Shown: piece after piece, positions 15,203 to 23,409 of the stretch
Layout of the letters: the number at the start of each line of letters is the position of its first letter
Numbering within the stretch: position 1 is the stretch's first letter
DNA from: Nitrosomonadales bacterium
Lineage (GTDB): Bacteria; Pseudomonadota; Gammaproteobacteria; Burkholderiales; Gallionellaceae
Assembly (NCBI GenBank): GCA_016218415.1
Contig: JACRED010000024.1
Coordinates: forward strand, 99,352 to 163,351
Direction: 5' to 3'
Length of the DNA stretch: 64,000 nt
Made by a program: the position numbers and the translations under genes
The notes under the pieces: model-generated
The model's input: only the letters and a program-made list of their open reading frames with translations
Database searches by the model: none
What the model was told of the DNA's origin: nothing

Positions 15203-17035
15203 CTATTCGATGGAGCACATCAACACGGGCGCTGCATGCTTAGGCCTGACATGGAACATGCGGAACGCGCCGAAATCCTTCGCGCTCGGTATCGTGCCCG
15301 CGTAATCGAACCCCGCCCATCCCTCGCCTTCAAGCTCGAGCATCGCAACGAAAGGCTCGGTCCCGAATATCTCGCCTGGCGGCGTCACCGGCTCTATCCG
15401 CGCGGTCTTGTTCACGTCGTTGCTGGCATAGGTGTGGCTCTGCATCAGGTGGTCGTAGACCTTGTACACCGGACCGAAATGCAGGCCTATCCGCATCAGC
15501 AGCGGCGCATCGATATCCAGTCCGGACTGGTCGATCGCGGCGATCGCGTTGTTCAGCTCCAGCGCGATCCTGGCCGCAGTGGAGGCCTTTTCCATCACCA
15601 GAAAGATCGCGTCGCCCCAGGTATCGAGATGCTGAATTTCGGCCCGGAACTTTCCGATGACCTTTGCCAGCTCCGGTTGCAGCACATTGAAATACCAGAG
15701 GATGTCGCGGTCGCATAACTTGCTGAAGCCGCGCACGTCGGCAAACAGGATCGCATGCGGCTCGCGACGGTATTCCGGATGTTCCCCGTGATATTTACGG
15801 GGAGTCTGTTCGGGCAACCTGGCCGGTGCCGGAATGACTTCCGTGTGATGCCCCAGCTCCTTCCACTTGGCAATATTGGTATAGGTTCCAGAACGCTGGC
15901 TTGTCGCGATCTGGTCCCACACAGCCAGTTGCATGACCTTCGCATAAAGCGAGCCGGCCCGCATGATCGCCATGCCCATGGCCACGTCGGCACAAAAGTT
16001 GAACAGGGAGCTTTCACCCAGATAGTCCGATTCCGTCGCGCAGGAAACGGTGTGCGCTTTCCCGATGCAATCGTGGAAACGCTGCACCCACCGCTCGCCG
16101 TATGGACGCACCAGTTCCTCGCAGAAACTTTCCTTGCCAAAGGGAAGCCACACATTCAATTCCCCGCCGCGCTTCAGAATGGCTTCGGCGAACATAATGT
16201 CGGCACCCGCTGCAAGCGAGCCGTACGCGATGGCGCAGTGATTTCCAGCAATCCTGTCTTCGATCTGATTGCTGATGCGGCGTTCGGCTGCTTCGTCCAG
16301 CTTCCTGCTCTGGTCGAAAATATGTCCGCAATAATGGATCACGGTTTCGGGCAACAACGGATCCAGGATCGCGGGGTCGAACTCCAGCCCGGCATCCATT
16401 ACCATGTATGAGCAGATGAGCATGAGTTGATTGCGTGCCCTTGCACGTGTAAGCAGGTTAATTTCTTTATGCTTTGCGGCTTCGGCGATAAACTCCGCCG
16501 CCACATCCGGCCGACGCAGCAGGATGCAGGCCTCGGCGCGCGAAATCTGCGGGAAGAATTTCGGCCCCCGGTCCTTGCGTGCCATTTCGATCGCGGCACC
16601 GGCCAATTCAACAGCCTGCTCGCGGTCGCCCGAAAACATATACAGGATGGCTGCATTGACAGCGGCATAATGGGAACCAGACTTGCCGAATTCCTGGTGA
16701 TAGCTCACCGCCGCTGTGCGAAATTTCTCCCTGTCCATGTTCTGGAAAGGCTGCTCCTTCTCCAGGCTCTGGAATGCCAGGTCTTTCAGGATACGCGGCT
16801 CCAGCGCGCGGACGTATTCGTTGCTGCTCAGTTGCAACCGGTAGGAATAAAAGCTGTCCAGCGCCCTTTGCTTGGCGTTGCACCGGGACAGCGCCAGCAC
16901 CGAGCAATGCTGCAAGAATTCATCATGGGGATTGAATTCGAGCGCGGCCTGCGCCAGGTCGTATTCCCTCAGGTAGTCCCCGGTTTTCTGGGCGCTGATG
17001 ATCTCTGACTTGATTTCTTCTATGGATCGGGTCAT
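15203..17035 (-). CDS. TPR / SLOG-like / class III nucleotidyl cyclase protein
   Basis: A 610-residue cytoplasmic signalling protein in three parts. Residues 1-210 are helical and TPR-like. Residues about 265-400 contain YGSLAAGADIMFAEAILKRG followed by a Rossmann-like pattern and AMGMAIMRAG, which I read as a SLOG/LOG-like nucleotide-binding domain. Residues 425-600 are a class III cyclase catalytic domain with both metal aspartates (Asp433 in FADVRGFSKL, Asp475 in DTWGDAIF) and Asn542/Arg546 in NDVNKTARIE. The Lys that selects adenine in many adenylate cyclases is replaced by Asp471, so the product (cAMP, cGMP or another cyclic nucleotide) cannot be predicted. It is not in an obvious operon, and no effector gene is next to it. 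Confidence 0.8.
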   Translation of the reverse strand: MTRSIEEIKSEIISAQKTGDYLREYDLAQAALEFNPHDEFLQHCSVLALSRCNAKQRALDSFYSYRLQLSSNEYVRALEPRILKDLAFQSLEKEQPFQNMDREKFRTAAVSYHQEFGKSGSHYAAVNAAILYMFSGDREQAVELAGAAIEMARKDRGPKFFPQISRAEACILLRRPDVAAEFIAEAAKHKEINLLTRARARNQLMLICSYMVMDAGLEFDPAILDPLLPETVIHYCGHIFDQSRKLDEAAERRISNQIEDRIAGNHCAIAYGSLAAGADIMFAEAILKRGGELNVWLPFGKESFCEELVRPYGERWVQRFHDCIGKAHTVSCATESDYLGESSLFNFCADVAMGMAIMRAGSLYAKVMQLAVWDQIATSQRSGTYTNIAKWKELGHHTEVIPAPARLPEQTPRKYHGEHPEYRREPHAILFADVRGFSKLCDRDILWYFNVLQPELAKVIGKFRAEIQHLDTWGDAIFLVMEKASTAARIALELNNAIAAIDQSGLDIDAPLLMRIGLHFGPVYKVYDHLMQSHTYASNDVNKTARIEPVTPPGEIFGTEPFVAMLELEGEGWAGFDYAGTIPSAKDFGAFRMFHVRPKHAAPVLMCSIE

Positions 17036-17057
17036 CTCGGCGATGTGGATTGAGTGC

Positions 17058-17086
17058 CTGTAAAAATGTAGCCACTTGAGTGGCTC
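17058..17086 (-). terminator. Weak hairpin terminator candidate after the AEC transporter gene
   Basis: AGCCACT and AGTGGCT arms (17070-17085) with a 2-base loop; on the minus strand the stem is followed by ACATTTTTAC. The stem is short and the T-run is broken, so termination is uncertain. Confidence 0.35.
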
Positions 17087-17180
17087 AGGTTATCACTACG
17101 ATGGTCAAAACGAAATCCGGTTCCCTTGCAGCGATGAAATCGCCGGGAAGCAAAAACGGCTAACGGGCGCTTGCAGCCAT

Positions 17181-18086
17181 TTACACACCCCGCAACAGCC
17201 ACCACCAGCCGGTCAGGGTAAAGAACGATATCAGAATGCCCACCGCGACCATCAGGGTGGCCAGCGGCGGATCGAGATCGTGTTCGGTCGCAAGTATCGC
17301 GGCGGTGATCATAGGCGGCATGGCCGATTCGAACAGCGCGACCTGTATGCTGGTGCCGTGCGCGCCGAGCAGTTGCACATATAACAGATAGATCGCCAGA
17401 GGTGCGAGCACCAGCTTGAAGGCCAGTCCTATCGCCAGATTGCGCCCATTGCCGGCCAGATGACCCAGGCGCAGCTGGAATCCGACCGACACCAGCGCCA
17501 GCGGCGCCAGCGTGTCGCCGAGCCGCTTGATCACTTCCGCGAACCATGACGGGTAGTCCGCCGGCATCAGGATCAGCGCGGCACACATCGCGATGAAAGG
17601 CGGAAAGGTCAGAACTCTTCTGACGATCTCGCCGGCAGTGGGGCGTCCCGAAGAATAGAGCCCGGCGACGGTCACGCCCAGCACCGACAGTACCAGGAAC
17701 GATCCGAGTTGATCGACCAATATCGCCGTGGGGATGCCTTCCTGCCCGTAATAGGCCTCGACCATGGGCAGGCCGAAGAAGGCAGTGTTGGCCATGCCGC
17801 CGGTCAGCATCAGCGCACCCACGGTAGCTCGCGGCAGTTTCATCCAGCGGCCGACCGACCAGAAAAATCCAGCAGCCAGCGCAAAGTGCAACCAGGCCAT
17901 CGCCACGACCAGCAACATGCTGCTGTCGAAATCAATCTCGTGCAGATAGCGCAGGGTAAGCGCGGGAACCGATATGTGCAGAATGAAGGTGTTCAGTACC
18001 GCAGGCGTGTTGACCGGCATCCGCTTCGACTTGCGCAGCAGGATACCAAAGATGAAACAGAGGATGAGCAGGATAAGGTTGGACAT
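17181..18086 (-). CDS. AEC (auxin efflux carrier) family transporter
   Basis: Inner-membrane transporter of 301 residues with about ten hydrophobic helices, starting MSNLILLILCFIFGILLRKS and containing the family-type HISVPALTLRYL and GMANTAFFGLPMVEAYYG segments in the first half, with a matching PPMITAAILATEHDLDP in the second. Known relatives export small organic acids or amino acids; the substrate here is not predictable. It lies 40 bases downstream of thrC on the same strand and might be co-transcribed with it. A half-copy of the ATTCCCGC...GCGGGAAT repeat (18095-18121) fills that gap. Confidence 0.88.
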   Translation of the reverse strand: MSNLILLILCFIFGILLRKSKRMPVNTPAVLNTFILHISVPALTLRYLHEIDFDSSMLLVVAMAWLHFALAAGFFWSVGRWMKLPRATVGALMLTGGMANTAFFGLPMVEAYYGQEGIPTAILVDQLGSFLVLSVLGVTVAGLYSSGRPTAGEIVRRVLTFPPFIAMCAALILMPADYPSWFAEVIKRLGDTLAPLALVSVGFQLRLGHLAGNGRNLAIGLAFKLVLAPLAIYLLYVQLLGAHGTSIQVALFESAMPPMITAAILATEHDLDPPLATLMVAVGILISFFTLTGWWWLLRGV

Positions 18087-18126
18087 ATTTCCCTGTCGTA
18101 TTCCCGCACAAACGGGAATGGACAGC

Positions 18127-19575
18127 TTACTTCGGTACGTTTGCCGAGATATAAGCCTTCAGCTTTGTGACATCCGCATCCATCACCTCGCAACGCTGCG
18201 GCAGCTTCTCAATGCCTTCCAACGCTTTAGGGCGCTCTGGTTCGCGGCCCAATGCTTCCCGTATCGTCTCGGCGAACTTGGCGGGCAACGCCGTCTCCAG
18301 ACAGATCAGCGGCAAGCCGGGGCGACGTTGCTCCAGCCCGACTTTGATGCCGTCGGCGGTGTGCGTGTCAACCATCACGCCATACTCCTCCCACAGCTCG
18401 CGTATGGTTTTGAGCCGGTCCTGATGCGTGCTTTTGCCGGAGGCGAAATCGAACTTCGGCAAGGCATGCCAGTAGTCGGTGTCCCGAATACTAAATCCAG
18501 CGTTGTCGAACGCCCCGCCCTTGTCCACCTTGCTCCAGAATTCGCGCACCTTCGCACCATCCCTTCCAACGAGATCGAACACGAAGCGCTCGAAGTTGCT
18601 GGCCTTGGAGATATCCATCGACGGGCTGCTGGTCTCGTAGGTGTGCCCGGTGTCGCGCGGGCGGTATACGCCGGTGCGAAAGAACTCGTCGAGCACGTCG
18701 TTCTCGTTGGTCGCGAGGATCAGTTGGCCGATAGGCAGCCCCATCATGCGGGCGATGTGACCGGCGCAGATGTTGCCGAAGTTGCCGGACGGCACGGCGA
18801 ACGCGACCTGCTCGTCGTTGGATTGGGTCGCCGCGAAATAGCCCTTGAAGTAGTACACCACCTGCGCCGACACGCGCGCCCAGTTGATCGAGTTGACCGT
18901 GCCGATCTTGTACTTCGCCTTGAACGCGTGGTCGTTGGATACCGCCTTCACCATGTCCTGCGCGTCATCGAACATGCCGGTGATCGCGATGTTGAAGATA
19001 TTCGGGTCTTGCAGCGAATACATCTGCGCGCGCTGGAAGCTCGACATCTTGCCATTGGGCGACAGCATGAACACGCGGATGCCGCGCTTGCCGCGCATCG
19101 CGTATTCGGCAGCGGAGCCGGTGTCTCCGGAGGTCGCGCCGAGTATATTCAGTTCGGCGTGCTGTTTTGCCAGCGCATACTCGAACAGGTTGCCGAGCAA
19201 CTGCATCGCCATGTCCTTGAACGCCAGCGTCGGGCCATTGGAGAGTTCGAGAATATGCACGCCCGGCTCCAGCGTGCGCAGCGGCGTGATTTGAGACGCA
19301 TCACTGTCGGCGCGGCCGTTGCTGTATACCTCGGCGGTGTAGGTCTTGGCGACGATGGCCTTGAGGTCAGCCGCCGGGATATCGGTGGCGAACTTGGACA
19401 GCACCGCATACGCAAGATCGGCATAAGACAGCTTGCGCCAGGCATCCAGCTCGGCGCGCGTCACCTGCGGATACTGCTCCGGCAGATACAGCCCGCCATC
19501 CGGCGCGAGGCCGCCCAGCAGGATTTCGGTGAAGGTTTTGGCGGGCGCGTTGCCACGTGTGGAAATGTATTTCAT
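18127..19575 (-). CDS. thrC: Threonine synthase
   Basis: PLP enzyme converting O-phosphohomoserine to threonine, last step of the pathway. Begins MKYISTRGNAPAKTFTEILLGGLAPDGGLYLPE, characteristic of the long bacterial type; the PLP lysine lies in GPTLAFKDMAMQLLG, and the cofactor-binding segments GATSGDTGSAAEYAMRGKRG and VPSGNFGNICAG are intact. Length 482 is normal. The ATG at 19575 has GAGAG upstream. It follows alaA and hom on the same strand, but is separated from hom by 230 bases filled with two inverted-repeat elements, so transcription across the gap is possible but not certain. Confidence 0.95.
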   Translation of the reverse strand: MKYISTRGNAPAKTFTEILLGGLAPDGGLYLPEQYPQVTRAELDAWRKLSYADLAYAVLSKFATDIPAADLKAIVAKTYTAEVYSNGRADSDASQITPLRTLEPGVHILELSNGPTLAFKDMAMQLLGNLFEYALAKQHAELNILGATSGDTGSAAEYAMRGKRGIRVFMLSPNGKMSSFQRAQMYSLQDPNIFNIAITGMFDDAQDMVKAVSNDHAFKAKYKIGTVNSINWARVSAQVVYYFKGYFAATQSNDEQVAFAVPSGNFGNICAGHIARMMGLPIGQLILATNENDVLDEFFRTGVYRPRDTGHTYETSSPSMDISKASNFERFVFDLVGRDGAKVREFWSKVDKGGAFDNAGFSIRDTDYWHALPKFDFASGKSTHQDRLKTIRELWEEYGVMVDTHTADGIKVGLEQRRPGLPLICLETALPAKFAETIREALGREPERPKALEGIEKLPQRCEVMDADVTKLKAYISANVPK

Positions 19576-19591
19576 TCGTTGCTCTCTTTTC

Positions 19592-19719
19592 TGTCATTCC
19601 CGCGAAAGCGGAAATCCAGTCAAAAAAATAGATTCGGCGAAGCCGACAAATAATTCAGTTTTTGTCCCGCTACGCGGGCTGTTCAATCGACTGAATTCCC
19701 GCTTTCGCGGGAATGACAG
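19592..19719. repeat. Inverted pair of ATTCCCGCGAAAGCGGGAAT-type repeats
   Basis: Left arm TGTCATTCCCGCGAAAGCGG at 19592-19611 and its near-perfect inverse ending at 19719, about 70 bases apart, with a smaller hairpin (TCCCGCTACGCGGGCTG) between them. Related copies occur at 18095-18121 (half), 29210-29235 (inside the tgpA end), 45577-45597 (half) and 45655-45720 (pair). This resembles REP/BIME-type elements. Confidence 0.85.
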
Positions 19720-19723
19720 TATT

Positions 19724-19803
19724 CGTAGGTTGGATTGAGCATTAGCGATACCCAACATCGGAAATCCATGCGATGGGTATCGCGCTGCTCAATCCATCCT
19801 ACG
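19724..19803. repeat. Inverted repeat GTAGGTTGGATTGAGC / GCTCAATCCATCCTACG
   Basis: Arms at about 19725-19740 and 19787-19803 with a second inner pair (GCGATACCCA and TGGGTATCGC). The whole 80 bases can fold into a long interrupted hairpin. It lies between thrC and hom, next to the preceding repeat, and may reduce read-through between them. Confidence 0.8.
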
Positions 19804-19806
19804 TGT

Positions 19807-21090
19807 CTATTTGCCCAGCTCTTCCAGCCTTAACTTGGTCACCTTCCCCGCCACCACGCCCAGTGCCTCGATCTTCTTGATCGCCGCATTGATGCGCTTC
19901 TCGCGCGTCAGGTGCGTGAGCATGATCAGGTCGGCCTGGTCTTCGCCTTCGCCGGGTTCTTTCTGGATCACCGCGTCGATGGATATCTGTTCGTCGGCAA
20001 GGATGCGCGTGATGTCGGCCAGCACACCGGGCTTGTCCTGCACGCGCAGGCGCAGGTAGTAGCTGGTCTGCACCTCGTCCATAGTCAATATCTTCAGGTC
20101 GGACATCGCATCCGGCTGGAACGCCAGATGCGGCACGCGATTCTCCGGGTCGGCGGTGTGCATGCGCGTCACGTCCACCAAGTCCGCGATCACCGCGCTG
20201 GCGGTCGGTTCAGCGCCGGCACCCTTGCCGTAATACAGCGTCGCACCGACCGCATCGCCCTGCACCAGCACCGCGTTCATCGCGCCCTCGACGTTGGCGA
20301 TCAAACGCTTGGTCGGGATCAGGGTCGGATGCACGCGCAGCTCGACGCCTTCCGGCGTGCGCCTGGTGATGCCCAGCAGCTTGATGCGGTAGCCGAGCTG
20401 TTCGGCGTACTTGATGTCGATGGCGTCCAGTTTTGAGATACCCTCGATGTACGCCTTGTCGAACTGCATCGGAATGCCGAACGCCAGCGCGGACAGGATC
20501 GTGATCTTGTGCGCCGCATCCACGCCCTCGATGTCGAAGGTCGGGTCGGCCTCGGCATAGCCCAGGCGCTGCGCCTCTTTCAGCACGGTGTCGAAGCTCA
20601 GGCCCTTGTCGCGCATCTCGGACAGGATAAAGTTGGTGGTGCCATTTATTATCCCGGCGATCCATTCGATGCGGTTCGCGGTGAGTCCTTCGCGCACCGC
20701 CTTGATGATAGGGATGCCGCCCGCAACCGCCGCCTCGAACGCGACCATCACGCCCTTGTCCTGCGCGGCCTTGAAGATTTCGTTGCCGTGGGTCGCCAGC
20801 AGCGCCTTGTTCGCGGTGACGACATGCTTGCCATTGGCGATCGCCTTGAGCACCAGTTCCTTCGCGACGCCGTAGCCGCCGATCAGCTCGATGACGATGT
20901 CCACTTCCGGATCGCTGACCACCGAGAATGCATCGTCGGTGATGCGACACTTGCCGCCGGTGACCTGCTTCGCCAGCTCCAGATTCTTGTCCGCGACGAC
21001 TGTGATGCGTATCGGGCGACCGGCGCGGCGGGTGATCTCTTCCGCGATGCGTTGCAGCACGGTGAAGGTGCCGCCGCCTACGGTGCCCAT
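19807..21090 (-). CDS. hom: Homoserine dehydrogenase, N-terminus cut by an in-frame stop
   Basis: NAD(P)H-dependent reduction of aspartate semialdehyde to homoserine. The 427-residue frame from the ATG at 21090 starts MGTVGGGTFTVLQRIAEEI, has the catalytic region AAVAGGIPIIKAVREGL and NGTTNFILSEM, and a C-terminal ACT domain (YYLRLRVQDKPGVLADITRI). The natural start appears to be the ATG at 21126, which has AGGAAG upstream and reads MSIKPI, then TAA (21108-21106), then VGLLG straight into MGTVGGG. The stop therefore removes the first strand of the nucleotide-binding fold (VGLLGMGTVGGG). No ribosome-binding site precedes 21090. Either the stop is a sequencing or assembly error, or the gene is impaired or reinitiates. 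Confidence 0.88.
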   Translation of the reverse strand: MGTVGGGTFTVLQRIAEEITRRAGRPIRITVVADKNLELAKQVTGGKCRITDDAFSVVSDPEVDIVIELIGGYGVAKELVLKAIANGKHVVTANKALLATHGNEIFKAAQDKGVMVAFEAAVAGGIPIIKAVREGLTANRIEWIAGIINGTTNFILSEMRDKGLSFDTVLKEAQRLGYAEADPTFDIEGVDAAHKITILSALAFGIPMQFDKAYIEGISKLDAIDIKYAEQLGYRIKLLGITRRTPEGVELRVHPTLIPTKRLIANVEGAMNAVLVQGDAVGATLYYGKGAGAEPTASAVIADLVDVTRMHTADPENRVPHLAFQPDAMSDLKILTMDEVQTSYYLRLRVQDKPGVLADITRILADEQISIDAVIQKEPGEGEDQADLIMLTHLTREKRINAAIKKIEALGVVAGKVTKLRLEELGK

Positions 21091-21152
21091 GCCTAGTAGT
21101 CCTACTTATATTGGTTTTATGCTCATGTCTTCTTCCTGGTATTTGGGCGGGT

Positions 21153-21180
21153 GTAGGGGCAATTCATGAATTGCCCTTAC
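21153..21180. repeat. GTAGGGGCAATTCATGAATTGCCC-type inverted repeat
   Basis: Near-perfect palindrome between alaA and hom (GGGGCAATTC / GAATTGCCC). Same style as the elements at 29326-29349 and 47915-47992 (GTAGGGGC...ATTCATCGCGCCC). It lies directly after the alaA stop. Confidence 0.75.
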
Positions 21181-21181
21181 G

Positions 21182-22411
21182 TTAATTGGTACCGTGTTTC
21201 TTGCGGTAATTCTCCAGGAACCTCGCGATGCGTCCTATCGCCTCGGTCAGGTCGTCGGTGTTCGGCAGGAACACCACGCGGATGTGGTCGGGGTGGATCC
21301 AGTTGAAACCGGTGCCCTGCACCACCAGCACCTTCTCGGTTTCCAGCAGTTCAAGGATGAATTTTTGGTCGTCCTTGATCGGGTAGACCTTGGGATCGAA
21401 GCGCGGGAACAGATACAGTGCGGCCTTGGGCTTGACGCAGGACACGCCGGGAATCGCAGTCAGCAGCTTGTAGGCGAGGTCGCGCTGCCTACACAGCCGC
21501 CCGCCGGGTGCGACCAGATCGTTGATGCTCTGGTAACCGCCCAGCGCGGTCTGGATCGCAAACTGGCCGGGCACGTTGGAACACAGTCGCATCGAGGCCA
21601 GTATCGTCAGGCCGTTGATGTAATCCTGAGCGTGCTTCTTCGGGCCGGACACCACCATCCAGCCGGAGCGGTAGCCGCAGGCGCGATAGTTTTTCGACAG
21701 CCCGTTCAGCGTCAGGAACAGCACATCGTCTGCCAGCGAGGCGATCGACGTGTGCGTCGCGCCGTCGTACAGCATCTTGTCGTAAATCTCGTCGGCGAAG
21801 ATGATCAGCTCGTGTTCGCGCGCAAGCTGGATGATCTCCTTCAGTATCTCGTCGGAATACAGCGCGCCGGTCGGATTGTTCGGGTTGATGATGACAATCG
21901 CGCGCGTGTTCTTGGTGATCTTGCCGCGCATGTCGGCGAGGTCAGGGTTCCAGTCGTTGGCCTCGTCGCACACGTAATGGCGCGGCGTGCCGCCCGCCAG
22001 CGTCACCGCCGCCGTCCACAGCGGATAGTCGGGCGCGGGCACCAGCACTTCGTCCCCGGTGTTGAGCAGGCCCTGCATCGCCATCACAATCAGTTCCGAC
22101 GCGCCGTTGCCGATGTAGATGTCGTCCAGCCCGACGCCCATGATCTTCTTGGACTGGCAGTAGTGCATGATCGCCTTGCGCGCGGCGAACATGCCCTTGG
22201 AATCGGAATAGCCGGAGGAATTCGGCATGTTCAGGATCACGTCCTGCTGGATCTCTTCCGGCGCCTCGAAGCCGAACGGCGCGAGATTGCCGATGTTCAG
22301 CTTGATGATGCGCTGGCCTTCCTCCTCCATCTGCTTGGCGCGCTCCATCACCGGGCCGCGAATGTCGTAGCAGACGTTGGAAAGTTTGGTCGATTTTAAA
22401 ATTGGTTTCAC
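21182..22411 (-). CDS. alaA: Alanine-type PLP aminotransferase (AlaA family)
   Basis: Class I/II aminotransferase of 409 residues, closest in appearance to AlaA (glutamate-pyruvate aminotransferase). Starts MKPILKSTKLSNVCYDIRGP; contains YIGNGASELIVMAMQGLL, the pyridine-binding INPNNPTGALYS, FADEIYDKML and the PLP lysine in LNGLSKNYRACGYRSGW. Translation starts at a GTG (22411). It is upstream of hom and thrC on the same strand, an arrangement common in betaproteobacteria, and supplies amino-group chemistry next to the threonine pathway. A 28-base palindrome separates it from hom. Confidence 0.9.
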   Translation of the reverse strand: MKPILKSTKLSNVCYDIRGPVMERAKQMEEEGQRIIKLNIGNLAPFGFEAPEEIQQDVILNMPNSSGYSDSKGMFAARKAIMHYCQSKKIMGVGLDDIYIGNGASELIVMAMQGLLNTGDEVLVPAPDYPLWTAAVTLAGGTPRHYVCDEANDWNPDLADMRGKITKNTRAIVIINPNNPTGALYSDEILKEIIQLAREHELIIFADEIYDKMLYDGATHTSIASLADDVLFLTLNGLSKNYRACGYRSGWMVVSGPKKHAQDYINGLTILASMRLCSNVPGQFAIQTALGGYQSINDLVAPGGRLCRQRDLAYKLLTAIPGVSCVKPKAALYLFPRFDPKVYPIKDDQKFILELLETEKVLVVQGTGFNWIHPDHIRVVFLPNTDDLTEAIGRIARFLENYRKKHGTN

Positions 22412-22573
22412 TATATGTTCTCAGGTTCAAAGGCACTGCAATGTGCCCGTGGCCGAATGTCCGGGCCGAATGCGAATGATAGAATCCGCCACGATGCCGC
22501 AAAGGGCGCGATTTTACCTGCCCCGCCCCGGTACAGCAAATGCCATCGCGTTGAAAATGACCATCCGCGATAT

Positions 22574-23350
22574 TTAACCGCCTGTAGCCAGCCAGTTGAT
22601 CTCCTGCGCGGTCTTGCTGCCTATCAGCGCGTCATCCAGACTCGCTGGCGTAACCGCTTCGGTCTGCGTCAGGGGTGTGCGCCCCGCCATGATCTCGCCA
22701 TAGCGTTGCGGCAACGTCGGCCAGAGATCAGGTTCGGCGTAACCATCCGGGAAAAAAGGCTGATTGGTGGCGGGATCGTACTTATCGGTGGCGCCCAGCG
22801 TGTGCAGGAATTCGTGCGCGATGACCACGTTGTTTTGCTTCGCCATGTCGCGCGAGGCAAAGACATTAACCCGCCCGATCAGGCCTTTCTGCAGCCCCGT
22901 GGAATGAGCCAGGCGCCTGTTCTGCGCCGGATCGAAGTACAGCAGGAACATCTTGACCTGCGGGCCCGGACCGGTCGTATCGGCGTTGCGGTACGCCCAC
23001 CAGCGCATTTTCAAACTCCATGCGACCACCTCCAGCGCGCTGCCGTTGTGCGGCGGTTGCGGCGGCTGCGTATCGATCACTCCGCCCAATCTGATCTCGA
23101 TCGAGGCATGGCCTGAACGGCCGTAGCGATTCGCCTCATCGCGCATGAATGTCTCGACAGGTTTGAAGTCATCGGCGGTCAGGCTACGCAGATAATCCGC
23201 CGAAACCGCACTGGTGTCACCGTTGATGAGATAGATATTGACCGGCAGCGTGTATTTCCATTCCACGGAATGCGTCCTGGCACGCCATGTTGCAAGGGCG
23301 ACTGAAACAAGGACGAACAACAGTATCGAAACGCGGAGAATTTTAAGCAT
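22574..23350 (-). CDS. Putative secreted HExxH metallopeptidase-like protein, function unknown
   Basis: The 258-residue product opens with a hydrophobic signal/anchor (MLKILRVSILLFVLVSVALA) and continues as a soluble, probably periplasmic protein. VVIAHEFLHTLGATDKYDP gives an HExxH zinc motif followed by more His/Asp candidates, typical of zincin metallopeptidases, though I cannot place it in a family. The ATG at 23350 is preferred because it starts directly at the signal sequence; the frame stays open to 23398, which would overlap the divergent lipoprotein gene. Nothing nearby indicates a substrate. Confidence 0.7.
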   Translation of the reverse strand: MLKILRVSILLFVLVSVALATWRARTHSVEWKYTLPVNIYLINGDTSAVSADYLRSLTADDFKPVETFMRDEANRYGRSGHASIEIRLGGVIDTQPPQPPHNGSALEVVAWSLKMRWWAYRNADTTGPGPQVKMFLLYFDPAQNRRLAHSTGLQKGLIGRVNVFASRDMAKQNNVVIAHEFLHTLGATDKYDPATNQPFFPDGYAEPDLWPTLPQRYGEIMAGRTPLTQTEAVTPASLDDALIGSKTAQEINWLATGG

Positions 23351-23409
23351 TCGGGATATGATGCGGTGTGATTTACATAGCAGATTGTAGCAGGGCATAT
23401 TTCAAAATC

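Noticed and set aside
17974..19653. 559-codon plus-strand frame across the AEC-thrC region
   Set aside because: Covers thrC in antisense and its end is encoded by repeat sequence (FPRKRKS); no start signal or domain.
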